The position numbers were made by a program, and so were the translations under genes. The notes below the pieces were generated by a model that made no database searches, was not told the origin of the DNA, and worked only from the letters and a program-made list of their open reading frames with translations. 64,000 bases of DNA from Aureobasidium sp. EXF-3400. Taxonomy: Eukaryota; Ascomycota; Dothideomycetes; Dothideales; Saccotheciaceae. The DNA is taken from positions 248,001 to 312,000 of the forward strand of contig SWBL01000010.1 in the NCBI GenBank assembly GCA_024195585.1, written 5' to 3'. Positions 1-9,377 of the stretch are shown here, piece after piece (position 1 is the stretch's first letter; each line of letters begins with the position of its first letter).

Positions 1-139
1 TATGATCTGGTTTGCCTTCTTAACAGCATCAGATTTATAGTAGAGACTTTGCTCTAGCAGCCAATTTACGTTTGTTCCATTGGCCCTAGTTCCGTGATGA
101 TGTCCTTTCGCGATCCCATCGATCGAGGTTGTACGATAA

Positions 140-760
140 GGAAGACACTGTAAGGCTGAACTTGCAAGAGCTTCAAGTTATGATAGCCTCTCGTTATATC
201 AGATCCTTCTGTTCAGCGGATGTGCTCCTTCTGGGAAGCTCTGTGGCCATATCTTGAGTCAGATGTGCGGACGCCTAGCAATTATCACGTACCGGACTCT
301 TGATGGATCTGATGGTCAGAAAGTGGAGACACACCTCCATGGTTTTACACACGAATCCCTGGAGAAAGGTTTGAAAGATCCTGTGTTTTCCTCATCACGA
401 GTGACTCAAGGTTCGAAGCTTTATCCTATCTAGATCAAGTTCTCGTAAGGAAAACACGTCTTCTACGCTCTCTATCCCTCAGGTGAGCTTTCAAGGATAG
501 TGGGTCTTGGCATCGACCAGTGAAGGAATTTGTTATAGAAGAGTGGAGATCAGCCTTTATCCTACGGAGTCGCAGATGCGTTCTTCGCCGCTCTACAGCA
601 GATCAGCTGGCTTGGTTGGACTAACACCCTGTTCGAAACGTCTGGTAATGAGGGTTGGTCAGATAATGATGGTGATGACAATGATGAGCTCAGTGAACAG
701 ATCGAGAGGGTCCATGATCCCGAACTGTGCGAAATCATCTCTCAGCCAGAGTCAGCATGA
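140..760 (+). CDS. 3' part of an unrecognised multi-exon gene entering from the left edge
   Basis: The best supported piece is a last exon at 539-760, opened by a TATAG acceptor at 534-538. It encodes 73 residues rich in Asp, Glu and Trp and ends at a TGA at 758-760. Upstream, frame 2 is open from 140 to 430 and reads like protein (it includes MCGRLAIITYRTLDGSDGQK from 263). A different frame is open at 90-254 and again at 405-482, where a CAG/GTGAGC donor at 483 gives a 56-bp intron to the last exon. I could not join all the pieces with one consistent set of introns. The gene is therefore either multi-exon with junctions I cannot resolve, or frameshifted. I do not recognise the family. Confidence 0.45.
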
Positions 761-1127
761 GTGGGTGTTATTGTAGTACCCTGGAGCACATGAGGAGACG
801 AGAGCCAAAGTTTATGCATCGTGGACCCGATAACCCTCGTTCCTTCCTTGCACCGGTCTAGTCCTACGTCTTTGCCTAAGGGAGGGACGTTACCATCGAG
901 CTCTTCCACTGCAGAACAGAACCTCAGGTGATCTTGGTATGTTAGAGAAGAGTTCAGATACGAAGCAAAGGGCCTCCAAGGACTCCCAGCTTTTGAGAAA
1001 TTGTCTCGATGATGTCTTCTGTTACACACATGGCTGTAAGAAATATTATCATTTGTGCATGTGTTTCCACGTACAACGATATGTATCTGCTTAACATCAT
1101 CTAGAATACAATATATTTCCTGACAAG
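761..1127. other. intergenic, nothing recognised
   Basis: This is the space between the end of the left-edge gene and the convergent stop of the secreted-protein gene. Nothing with coding character, repeat structure or RNA fold was seen. Confidence 0.5.
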
Positions 1128-2120
1128 CTAACTTGATGAAGCTGGGTCAGTGTTCTTGTAGGCTGCGTAGCAGCCTTCCGCTCTAAGATCATTGCCCTGA
1201 TTTCCTATGGCGTACGAGACTCCAGCACAAACAGATCCCTGACATTCTTCCGAGTATCCAGTCCGTGCTCCAGAGCTAGCGAAGGTGTTGATCATGTCTC
1301 TTACGAAAGATCTGATCGTTCCATCCGATTCGCATGCCCCCTCAGCAGGCTGGGCGCCATGGGCTTGCCAGATAATTGTGATTCCCGATCCAGCTGCGGC
1401 TCCACCAACTGCGGCTGTCAAAGGGTGCTTGAAGAAGGGTGCCCAACCAGCGCTTGGAGAGATTTTGTTGTAAAGTGCAGTTGCACCCCAGGTTACAATA
1501 TTGACGCCATTTGTCAGAAATGCGCCTGTGCAGCGCACTAGGTGGGTACACTGTCCACGCAATTCCCTCTTCTCAACTGCCTCCTCAGGGAACGTCTCGT
1601 TGCCCCACCAGATATTGATCAAGTTGTCCGAGTCTGTTATGGTACCGTCTGTATCATGGGTAAAGTTCTCGAACAAGGCACCGATCCCGTGGTTCAGTGG
1701 TGTGTAGAAAGAGCCATTGGAGATACCACCAAAGTCGATCTCGGTCACCATATCGTTGGTGTTACTGCTGCTTCTCTTTCGGATGCCTCCAGTCACTTGG
1801 TAAGACTTGTAAGCGGGCAACCCTGCGTAAGACAAAACGAGGCAAGCCTGATTATTTGCGACTTCAGACAGGGGCTGACCTCCGCAGCCTTCTTCGTCGT
1901 AGAACTTGACTGCATACTTGTCATCGTTGACGTTGTCGATCTTGACGAGCACAGATTGTGCCTGTCCGGAAAACTCGGTGTTACAGGTTGAAGGTCCAGC
2001 AACTCTGCTGATGCCCAGTTGTTCACCGTTGCACATGTCGCCTAGGTAAAAGAACAGTCGGTATGCAGACGCGGACTCCAAGAGTAGCGCGCCCATGATG
2101 GCAAGACAAGTGGCCCTCAT
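1128..2120 (-). CDS. secreted protein with dibasic processing sites, 330 aa
   Basis: The start is the ATG at 2118-2120, because an in-frame upstream extension would need GTG. It begins with a clear signal peptide (MRATCLAIMGALLLESASA) ahead of a mature YRLFFYLGD. The N-terminal domain has four cysteines in a C-C-C-C layout. An IRKR site follows, then several N-glycosylation sequons, then an EKR site before RELRGQC. The C-terminal domain contains a glycine/alanine-rich hydrophobic stretch (AAVGGAAAGSGITIIW) and five or six further cysteines. A two-part, Kex2-cleavable precursor with a hydrophobic segment resembles the general plan of fungal killer-toxin-like preproteins, but I cannot assign it to such a family. 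It could equally be an effector or a wall protein. There is no intron. Confidence 0.75.
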   Translation of the reverse strand: MRATCLAIMGALLLESASAYRLFFYLGDMCNGEQLGISRVAGPSTCNTEFSGQAQSVLVKIDNVNDDKYAVKFYDEEGCGGQPLSEVANNQACLVLSYAGLPAYKSYQVTGGIRKRSSSNTNDMVTEIDFGGISNGSFYTPLNHGIGALFENFTHDTDGTITDSDNLINIWWGNETFPEEAVEKRELRGQCTHLVRCTGAFLTNGVNIVTWGATALYNKISPSAGWAPFFKHPLTAAVGGAAAGSGITIIWQAHGAQPAEGACESDGTIRSFVRDMINTFASSGARTGYSEECQGSVCAGVSYAIGNQGNDLRAEGCYAAYKNTDPASSS

Positions 2121-2265
2121 GGTTTCGAGGGATATCGTTTTAGGTATGGAGGGAAGAATGAGGGAGTAGATGAAGAACGATGCTCTCACAGCACGTCTGA
2201 GTAAAGTCAGGCGGATGTGATGGAATGAGATTAATCAGAACTAGAAGGGCTGTCTGGATCCGACC

Positions 2266-2271
2266 TTTATA
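2266..2271 (-). promoter_or_regulatory. TATA box of the secreted-protein gene
   Basis: TATAAA on the minus strand lies about 145 bp upstream of the ATG at 2120. Confidence 0.4.
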
Positions 2272-2337
2272 ACTTCTCCAGCAAGCACATCGAAGAGAAA
2301 CCAAGGAAGACACTGACGTACTTTGCTAGTGGACTTT

Positions 2338-2670
2338 ATTGTGGACTGTCTTGGTTGTATGCTGATCGTCCGAGGAAGGATGCTCAACAGACAGTGTTCT
2401 CACAGGTTTGAGGGACCTATGTGACAAGGAGATACAAGCTGTATAGTGATTAGCGGGTTCTGTCGCGGATTATCTTAGTCATATACTGATCCTCCGAGGA
2501 AGAATGCTCAACAGAAGACCTATATGCCAAGGAGGTGCGAGATCTTTAGTGATTATATGGATCCATTGTGGACTTCCTCAGTCATATTTCAATGCTCCGA
2601 GGGAGGATGCTCAACAGACAGTATTCTTACAGATTCGAAGGATTCATATGCCAAGGAGGTGCGGTACGCA
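2338..2670. repeat. three degenerate tandem copies of a 103-124 bp unit
   Basis: The anchor CTCCGAGGAAGAATGCTCAA, with small variations, recurs at 2368, 2492 and 2595. Flanking blocks recur in the same order: a TGTGGACT/CTTAGTCATAT block before it, CAGTGTTCTCACAGGTTTGA after it in copies 1 and 3, and CATATGCCAAGGAGGTGCG in copies 2 and 3. Copy 2 lacks about 20 bp after the anchor, which explains its shorter spacing. No protein-coding frame runs through the array. It may be a minisatellite or a decayed non-coding array. Confidence 0.7.
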
Positions 2671-3169
2671 TGATGATGTCCTCTTGTTCCATTCGACGGT
2701 CCATTGACCTCAGTTCTCCAGACTTCCATATCTTCGTCAATGGTTTTGGGATCGAGAAAGAAGACCATCACGCTTCTTCTGAAGCTAGCGAGGACAGGTT
2801 TGTGAGCCCGTGAGATTCACTCTCGTGTGCTAAAGTCAGCCATGTTTACATCAGAATTGCCACACCAAATATTGACGGGCCACCAGTATGACTGACTCCA
2901 GCGTACGTAAGGAGAGGAGAAAGGAGGAGAAATCAGACCGGGAATAAGCTTAAGCCAGCAGTCAGTCTCCACATCTCTTGGGTTATTGGCTTCTTGGCTC
3001 CTGGCCTTGGCCTTCTGGTTTGATGTTGCCTTCTGTGCCTTCTTCTTCTTCCTTCCCTTACATACCCTCTATCCAGAGCCAATCTTCTTTGTTCCACAAC
3101 CAGACCTGAGTTGTTTGCTATTCAAATTTCGGTTCTGTGCCTTACAAACAGGCTGAGAGCACCTCAAAG
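2671..3169. other. intergenic; promoter and leader of the membrane-protein gene
   Basis: The part just before 3170 is pyrimidine-rich (2960-3100), as is common for fungal 5' leaders. Nothing else was recognised. Confidence 0.4.
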
Positions 3170-3670
3170 ATGTCCGATATCTATCTGTCCACTGGTTTAT
3201 TTATAACCTCACTGCTTCACAACTACGTCTTAGCAGTTGAAGCCCCTGCTGGACAACATATGATCACAGGATACGATCTACTGATCATCCTCTGTGCCTC
3301 AATCCGACTCATTTCAGATTTCTACGACCAAAGAAAGTCTCAGACATACGAGACATCGCCCGCTTCGGAAAGCTCCATTAGGATGGATCCCATACGACAG
3401 CCTTCTCTTGGAACCACTGGTACGACAGTATTGGAGACCATCGCTAGTCGGAAACCCGCTGTTGAACTAGTAGCATTAGCTACCATCCTGAGAAAGTCAT
3501 GGGATCCGCACAATGTTCATAGCTTATGGTTTGCCTGGCGCCATATATTCGCTGGATGCTTCGTCAGTTGTGCACTGATGTACACGTCAGCACGAGCGCG
3601 GAGGTCACAGGTCATCTTGAGTGACTGGGTGACTTCTCTCATTGGATTGTGGGTGGCTTTTCTATCATGA
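3170..3670 (+). CDS. small hypothetical membrane protein, 166 aa
   Basis: The start is the ATG at 3170 (MSDIYLSTGLF). The product has hydrophobic segments near residues 6-25 and 34-50, a polar middle of about 50 residues, and two more hydrophobic segments near 125-145 and 152-166, ending at the stop. This pattern suggests a four-helix membrane protein. The family is not recognised. Codon use looks genuine and no intron signal interrupts it, but without a homologue the call stays moderate. Confidence 0.5.
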   Translation: MSDIYLSTGLFITSLLHNYVLAVEAPAGQHMITGYDLLIILCASIRLISDFYDQRKSQTYETSPASESSIRMDPIRQPSLGTTGTTVLETIASRKPAVELVALATILRKSWDPHNVHSLWFAWRHIFAGCFVSCALMYTSARARRSQVILSDWVTSLIGLWVAFLS

Positions 3671-4222
3671 TCCATCCACATGGTCGACTCTTGCCGACGG
3701 GAAGCGTAAGGACGGCTGTCTGGCAGTACAATAACAGAATCTCGGTTTCGGACAGACAATTAGACCTGAGATTCAGCTAGACCCAGGGAAATGTTCCCCG
3801 AACCTGAATGATTCGGGGGGGCCACATAGTTGTAGATAGAGTATGATCAGTGGCATTTACGAGGGCTCTGCCAAACGAAGCTAGACTCCAACACGACAGA
3901 ACTGGACACATCGGCAGGGAATCTGGGCATTGCCAAATTGGAGACGGTGAACAATTCATCCACAGTAGGGAGGTTGGTGATACCCGATCTCAGGCTTATA
4001 TCCCTTAGTGTCCAGTCCCGATACTATGATGAAGTTGTTGGTGATATCCTGTGGTTCATGGACCTGATCACCTTTCTTGCTGCTCATGCTGATATACGAA
4101 TGCAGAGATAATCAGATACTTATGGTGGTTTCATGTCATGGCGAGTGACGATCTGAGAGATCCTTGGCAAATAGCTTTCCACCTCCCGAGGAATCTTTGC
4201 GCAGAGCGATGAAAGCAGATTC
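3671..4222. other. intergenic between convergent genes
   Basis: Two convergent genes end here. No coding stretch, RNA or repeat was recognised. Confidence 0.5.
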
Positions 4223-5155
4223 TCAGATAACCTGATTCCCAAATTCATCCCACGCAGCCGTAACTTCCACAATCACATCATCCGTAAACTTCGCCACATC
4301 CGCCATATTCTTGCTAACTTCATCCGCACTACTCGCATCCCACGAATAAAGACTTCTCGGTGCGCCGTTCCACCTCCACAGTAGAATCCTCCATGCAACC
4401 CAACCAAGTTGCCTGCACCCTTGAAACGTAGTACCGGTGTTGTTTGCGGTGGTGAACACAGCTCCTGCCCACCAGTCCCAGTGCCCAGGGTTCATTTTGA
4501 ACCACTCCGGACCCATTTTGTTGAAGCCGTGGTATGCGGTGAGGAGTTGGATGATGTCGAGCATTGTGGTTACGGCGGCACTGATGGTAGCGCCGGTGTT
4601 GCCATAGCCAGTAAGGTAGTAGATGGGGTTTAGCCACTGCCGTGTGAACTGAATTTGTTTCTCAGGGTGTCTAGCGATGAAAGCGAATATCTGTCGTAAG
4701 ATGGTAAGGAGCAAATTCATGGCGACAAGGCACACCCTGGCCTTATGTGCTTTCTCTGCATATGCATCTTTGCCTTGGAACATGGCTTGTTGGAAGAGCA
4801 CTTTCTTGCATACTGGACAAGTGTTTTTGCCGGAGTTGAGCCAGTCTTTGATATCTTGATTGCAGAAGACATGGGCACAAGATAATTTTGTGGGTGCGTT
4901 TGTTGCGTCTAATTCGTCCCAGCAAGTTGGACAGTGTTCTCCTTCCACAGATGTTGGGTCTTCCAATGGTTTCAAGGCAGCTAGATATGGCTTTTTGGTT
5001 GGTAAAAGTAATATTCCTGGACTGGGTTGATGGGAGGGAAAGAGGTGGTTCCAGAATATTGTGAGTGTAAAGATGAGGGCGGCATAGGCCGGGTACTGGA
5101 ACAGTGGAGCTGCTAATCCAGACGCAAGGGCCAAAGTCCAGAGGATCCGTGGCAT
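4223..5155 (-). CDS. membrane-associated RING-type E3 ligase candidate, 310 aa
   Basis: The start was chosen at the ATG at 5155 (MPRILWTLALASGLAAPLFQ). The longer upstream frame is leader-like. Residues 3-40 form one or two hydrophobic segments. A RING-like finger follows, with C75, C78, C93, H95, C98, C113 and C116. The position that normally holds the sixth ligand is Asp101 (FCNQD). The rest contains more hydrophobic helices (around 140-160 and 185-205) and a Trp-rich region. Known RING proteins act as ubiquitin ligases, here probably on an endomembrane. The substrate is unknown. Confidence 0.75.
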   Translation of the reverse strand: MPRILWTLALASGLAAPLFQYPAYAALIFTLTIFWNHLFPSHQPSPGILLLPTKKPYLAALKPLEDPTSVEGEHCPTCWDELDATNAPTKLSCAHVFCNQDIKDWLNSGKNTCPVCKKVLFQQAMFQGKDAYAEKAHKARVCLVAMNLLLTILRQIFAFIARHPEKQIQFTRQWLNPIYYLTGYGNTGATISAAVTTMLDIIQLLTAYHGFNKMGPEWFKMNPGHWDWWAGAVFTTANNTGTTFQGCRQLGWVAWRILLWRWNGAPRSLYSWDASSADEVSKNMADVAKFTDDVIVEVTAAWDEFGNQVI

Positions 5156-6267
5156 TTTGTTTTTGTTTTCGTCGCCTTGTATTTTGTTCGGCGAGAGATT
5201 GTATTGTAGGAAGGCAGGTTGTGCTTGTAGTTGAATGGTGTTTATTCTAAGGTTGTGATGCCGAGAAGACAGCGGAGGATGTGGGGCATGCGCTGAATCC
5301 TTCGACAAACTCGAAGTCTCGCGGTTTGTTCTTGGGACCGGTGAACGACTATTTTGATGAGCATCTACCGCAGGGAGCAACTATTGCAAGGACTCTGGAC
5401 GCCAATTGCGAGTATCACTGTACTGTGAAAACACTCGGAGGTTACTGACAGGCTGTGTGTTTATTCCCGGATATCGTGATCGCCTGCGCCGGATGACGCG
5501 GGCATGGCGAAGCTCAAGTCGAAGATCACTTTAACGACTTGAAGATCACTATAGCAATTCTCGAAAAACCTCATTCTGACCGGAATACTAGTTAACAGAC
5601 TGAAGCAAAATCAGAAAGCTCTTCTTAGAGACAGACATGCCACTATACTGAGGTCTTTGAATTTTGATGCTCGAGTCCTAAGGCCTCTGCCGGCCGTCAG
5701 TGGTTGGAAGCAGTACACAATTGACATCCCAGGCTCGATCATGTGTTCACTGATGGAGGAAACGTGGCGGATGAAAGACTCTATAAAATTGATTGTATTG
5801 GTGTGTTGTCATAACAAAGGAAAGAGGTATGTACGTTGTGATCGTCGAATAGTCGTAATAAGTTTTGGGCGCTGAGTGTCGGGATGAAGGCGCTTGCAGG
5901 ACAGCACGACGATAGTGAGCCCATCAATAATTGTATTGGCATCCGATAGCACTTTCATCGACAGGGATGGCTCGAACCCCAGCTCTGCTGTTTCTGGGGT
6001 TGGTAGATAGCCTAGTGTCGCTTGCGAGATTGAAGCTGATCGAACTGTTACGTCTGTGTGCTGTAACATTGCACGTAGCTGTGCAGAGATGTTGCTCCAG
6101 GACTGCGTGCCAGAACTACGTGAACCACTGTAGTGCAGTGTCCAGCGTCACTGATTGCCTTGCGAGAGCATCGATTTCATCGTTGACCGTCGTTCTGACA
6201 TCCTAGAGGAAGCCGGCCTCCTCTCTCGGATGCTAATGGTGTCGAGTATAAGATCAGAGCACCTCGT
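5156..6267. other. 1.1 kb intergenic stretch, nothing recognised
   Basis: Short frames occur on both strands but none has convincing codon character or splice structure. The first few hundred bases are the leader and promoter of the RING gene on the minus strand. Confidence 0.45.
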
Positions 6268-7137
6268 TCAGTCATACTGCTCATGCTGCTTGTGCAAAGC
6301 CTTACGCATCTCAGTGTTTCCGATACATCCAAAGCCGAACGCAGGTAAGATACGGAAGCATCGTACGATGGTAGTAGAGAGCAAACCAGACCGAGTAATA
6401 CCCACAATTCTCTCCGTCCAAGGCACGTGGTGCTGCCTTGTCGTCAAGTCCAAGCCAAGTAGATGCAGCGGTGTCGCAACAATCTGCGTCAGAGCGGGTA
6501 CTGATAGCTGAGAGATGGTCTGAGGGTGGACTGCCAAGTTGTCCGGGATAGCCGCCGCTAGCCGAGGCGCGAAGGTAAATGATCCGAACAAAGTCAACGC
6601 GTCACGTACGAGCCAGACTGTTGTTGCCGAACGCGAAGGACGGAGTTTGGGCATGGGGACTGTTGCTGTTGCTGCGGCTGCTGCTGTGTTGGCTACGCGG
6701 GATGGGACGCGGGCGAACATTTGAGCAAAGCGAACATCCTTATAGACTCCAAGGGGGACGTTGACGAGAAAGGCAGAAGCACCGACAATAGCGCCAACAT
6801 GCTCTGGAGTAAGTCGTTCTGAGATGGTCTCTGCAACATTGGCGACTCCATAGGTGCCTGCGTAAAGACTCCAGACAATACCGAATGGCAGTGATAGCAT
6901 AAACTGGCGTGGAGATTTGACCAAAGACCATGCCTGGTGGCGAAGACTTCTTAGCAGAGGTTGGTTGGATGAGGCCTTTTCAACGATTGCTCTATCGATG
7001 ATGGTCACTGTAGGAGCTACCAAAGTGGCCGAGAGAGCGGCAGCAGTGATATCTCCAGCCAAAAGTTCCCATATACGAGTGGATCTGGTGAAAATGAAGG
7101 ATGGCGACTCTCTGTGTGTTTGATGTTGCATGTCCAT
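6268..7137 (-). CDS. putative mitochondrial-type integral membrane protein, 289 aa
   Basis: The start is the ATG at 7137 (MDMQHQTHRESPSF), since the frame upstream would need GTG. The product has several hydrophobic stretches, including LLAGDITAAALSATLVAP and the central SLPFGIVWSLYAGTYGVANV. The GTYxxAN segment is a hallmark I associate with a fungal family of divergent mitochondrial-carrier-like proteins; I infer this from memory of the motif, not from a search. A role in the mitochondrial inner membrane is plausible, but the substrate is unknown. There is no intron. It is transcribed away from the STPR-repeat gene. Confidence 0.65.
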   Translation of the reverse strand: MDMQHQTHRESPSFIFTRSTRIWELLAGDITAAALSATLVAPTVTIIDRAIVEKASSNQPLLRSLRHQAWSLVKSPRQFMLSLPFGIVWSLYAGTYGVANVAETISERLTPEHVGAIVGASAFLVNVPLGVYKDVRFAQMFARVPSRVANTAAAAATATVPMPKLRPSRSATTVWLVRDALTLFGSFTFAPRLAAAIPDNLAVHPQTISQLSVPALTQIVATPLHLLGLDLTTRQHHVPWTERIVGITRSGLLSTTIVRCFRILPAFGFGCIGNTEMRKALHKQHEQYD

Positions 7138-7528
7138 TTTCACAGTCGACTAAATGATGAAAATGAGTGTGGGTGTGAATGAGTGTGGGTGAGAGGTGAT
7201 TGCGATGAGAGATGCAGGTCAAGAGCAACAACTCGACCTGTTATCTCGTCAACGAGTCAAGGCATTTTTCTCCTGACACATCGGATGTTGTTTGACGAGT
7301 GTTCGGTTTGCTGCGGCATTGTTTTTGTTGGAAATTAGAGCTGTGCACCGCTGGATGCTGGGGTTGAGCTTTTTTAGGGGCTGGTCCTCTGCCTCTTACG
7401 GTTAGCGCCGGTCTGACAGAGTCGCATCTAATCAGATTGATGTTTGCTTGTTTACCGACCGAGACCGAGTCGCGTCCGATGTCCGATGTCCCATTGGCAT
7501 CGCCATCAACGCGCGGAACGGGGCAGAC
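7138..7528. other. divergent promoter region
   Basis: The region lies between the carrier-like gene (minus) and the STPR-repeat gene (plus). It has GTGTGGGTGTGAATGAGTGT-type GT-rich sequence at 7165-7195. No gene was seen. Confidence 0.4.
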
Positions 7529-8614
7529 ATGGCCATCATGCTCTCCCTCTTCTCAATCATATCACAGTCTCTCCGACCATGTCTTCAGCGGCCGCAGACT
7601 CGCGCCTCTCTTCTGCTCGGATATGCATCCTTTCATTGCACCCGATCTAGTGCCATAACAAGAACTCAACGTGAACAAGAGTCCGAAGAAGCGCGAGCTG
7701 CCCGCCTGGTTCTGAGACGCCAACAATACGCGGCTCGTCGTGCAAATGAAACCCATGAAGCCCGAGAAACACGCCTGGCTCGAGAGCGCGAGTTTAGACA
7801 GGCTGGTCTCGCGAATTTGACTGACGAAGGTCGGGCTGCCCGTCTAGCTCAAATGCGCGAATATACACATGCTTATCGCGCGAATATGACTGATGAAGGC
7901 CGGGCTGCCCGTCAAGCTTATATGCGCGAGTACAGCAATCTTCGTCGTGCAAACGAGACTGACGAGCAACGAGAGCAACGTCTAGCTCGGGCAGCCCAAA
8001 GGATGCGAGAGGTTCGTGCAAACGAAACCGACGAGCAACGGCAGGAACGCCATGCTCGGGAAAGACAACGCTATGCCGAGCACCCCGAGACATATGCAGA
8101 AGCGCGACGCCGGCACAAGAGGAAACCACACATCAGAGAAAAGCTCAAGGAACAGCACAAGCAGCGCTGGCGGAACTCTGACCGCAAACATTCACCTCAC
8201 GAGAAATTGAGCGTTCGGCGTGCGACTACACTGGGCATACGCGTCTTTCATGAATCATGGAGAATGGAAGCCTGGACATGGAAGACTCACAAGCCTGTCA
8301 GCTATCATGATCGAGTCGATCACCACTGCACAGCTTGTGACAGGATCCGCTTCTTGAAGCACTGGTGGAAAGAGAAGCCCCTCCCGGACGCAATGGACGT
8401 CAAGTCGAATCAAGACCGATACATGTGCAACTACTGCTTTGCAAACGATATGGATCTCATAGTTCCCGAAAAATACTCTGGCGGATTACCTCAGATCTTC
8501 ACCTCCCCCGACCACCCTCCGCCGTTCGGGCGTACGCTTCTCGAGATGGCCAAGGTATCGGGAGACGGGGTCAAGGGCGAGCACGAGGCTGATCACAAGG
8601 AGGGACGTACTTGA
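7529..8614 (+). CDS. STPR-repeat protein with C-terminal zinc-binding domain, 361 aa
   Basis: The first in-frame ATG is at 7529. Residues 48-185 consist of six consecutive copies of exactly 23 residues (DNA 7670-8083). Most open with RANETDE, continue with R..RLA and end near REY. A 23-residue period of Arg/Glu-rich helices with this pattern matches the score-and-three peptide repeat (STPR), a DNA-binding repeat known from silkworm FMBP-1 and from various eukaryotic proteins. A basic linker follows, then a C-terminal domain with HHCTAC near residue 265 and CNYC near residue 300, which could bind one zinc. The true start is uncertain because the first 45 residues look like leader sequence. Confidence 0.7.
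   Translation: MAIMLSLFSIISQSLRPCLQRPQTRASLLLGYASFHCTRSSAITRTQREQESEEARAARLVLRRQQYAARRANETHEARETRLAREREFRQAGLANLTDEGRAARLAQMREYTHAYRANMTDEGRAARQAYMREYSNLRRANETDEQREQRLARAAQRMREVRANETDEQRQERHARERQRYAEHPETYAEARRRHKRKPHIREKLKEQHKQRWRNSDRKHSPHEKLSVRRATTLGIRVFHESWRMEAWTWKTHKPVSYHDRVDHHCTACDRIRFLKHWWKEKPLPDAMDVKSNQDRYMCNYCFANDMDLIVPEKYSGGLPQIFTSPDHPPPFGRTLLEMAKVSGDGVKGEHEADHKEGRT
7670..8083 (+). repeat. six 69-bp in-frame repeats (23-aa STPR units)
   Basis: Six units of 69 bp run with no change of phase: 7670, 7739, 7808, 7877, 7946 and 8015. They match far better at protein than at DNA level, which indicates an old, selected array rather than a recent expansion. Confidence 0.8.
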
Positions 8615-8717
8615 CAGGGGCATAGATCATGTCTCTCGGTTCATGACTATGTATTTAAAAGTACACACTGCAGACACGTCAAGGTCTGCTCAAACATCCA
8701 TCCATACATCCAACCAC

Positions 8718-9377
8718 CTACATCTTATTCTCCCTCGCCTTACTCGCTTCCACCTTATCCTGCTCATCCGGGAAATCCTTAGTCAAATAATCCATGAACT
8801 TATCCACAGGCGCCGCCATCAATCCCGTCAACAGTTCCAAGTAATAGCTCGTCGGTGCACCCGGATGACTCTTTGTCGGTACAATTTTCTTTGTGCGTTC
8901 GAAGCTGGCTGCCAATTGCTCGCTTTCTTCACGAGACAGTAGGCCCTCCAGGCGAGGCATATCTTCTTCTTTTTCGTGCTCGATGTGGTGGTGAAGCAAG
9001 TCCATCAATGTGTCTAGCAGAGGCATGAATTGCGGGTCTACTGGTGTCATGTCTTGTACTTTGTAGAGGTAGTCCTTGACCTGTATGCAAACATTAGCTT
9101 TTGTGGTAAGATAGACATAGATAAGGCGGGAAAAACGTACACCTTGATGTTGCTCCTTGTCTGTCTTGGCCAGTCGGACACCCTCTTCTCCCAGATGCTT
9201 GGCCATGGCAGGGTACCAAGTCAGTTCTTCACTGATGGCGTGACGGGCAACAGTCCAAGTGAGCTGGTTTCTCCAGCGAACCTTTGCTGCATCGTCGGTG
9301 GCATTTTTTATGTTTTCGTATAGGACATCGAATTCGTCGTGGTCTGCACCAATTGCCTCGGAGAGTAGTTTGCCCAT
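8718..9377 (-). CDS. hemerythrin-like (HHE) domain protein, 199 aa, one intron
   Basis: The coding exons are 9141-9377 and 8718-9080. The 60-bp intron (9081-9140, GTACGT to CAG) keeps the frame and was recognised because its translation breaks the helix pattern. Spliced, the helices read HDEF (about residue 13), the conserved histidine in VARHAISEE, HLGEEG, HQGV, and LLHHHIEHEKEEDMPRLEG. This is the His/Glu pattern of the HHE cation-binding four-helix bundle. Such proteins bind di-iron or sense oxygen or metal, and many fungal ones are cytosolic and uncharacterised. The length is normal for the family. Confidence 0.88.
   Translation of the reverse strand: MGKLLSEAIGADHDEFDVLYENIKNATDDAAKVRWRNQLTWTVARHAISEELTWYPAMAKHLGEEGVRLAKTDKEQHQGVRFSRLIYVYLTTKANVCIQVKDYLYKVQDMTPVDPQFMPLLDTLMDLLHHHIEHEKEEDMPRLEGLLSREESEQLAASFERTKKIVPTKSHPGAPTSYYLELLTGLMAAPVDKFMDYLTKDFPDEQDKVEASKARENKM

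Noticed and set aside
5950..6010. TTCGAGCC box-B-like sequence (minus strand)
   Set aside because: The flanking bases do not form a T-arm stem, and no acceptor or anticodon arm can be drawn.
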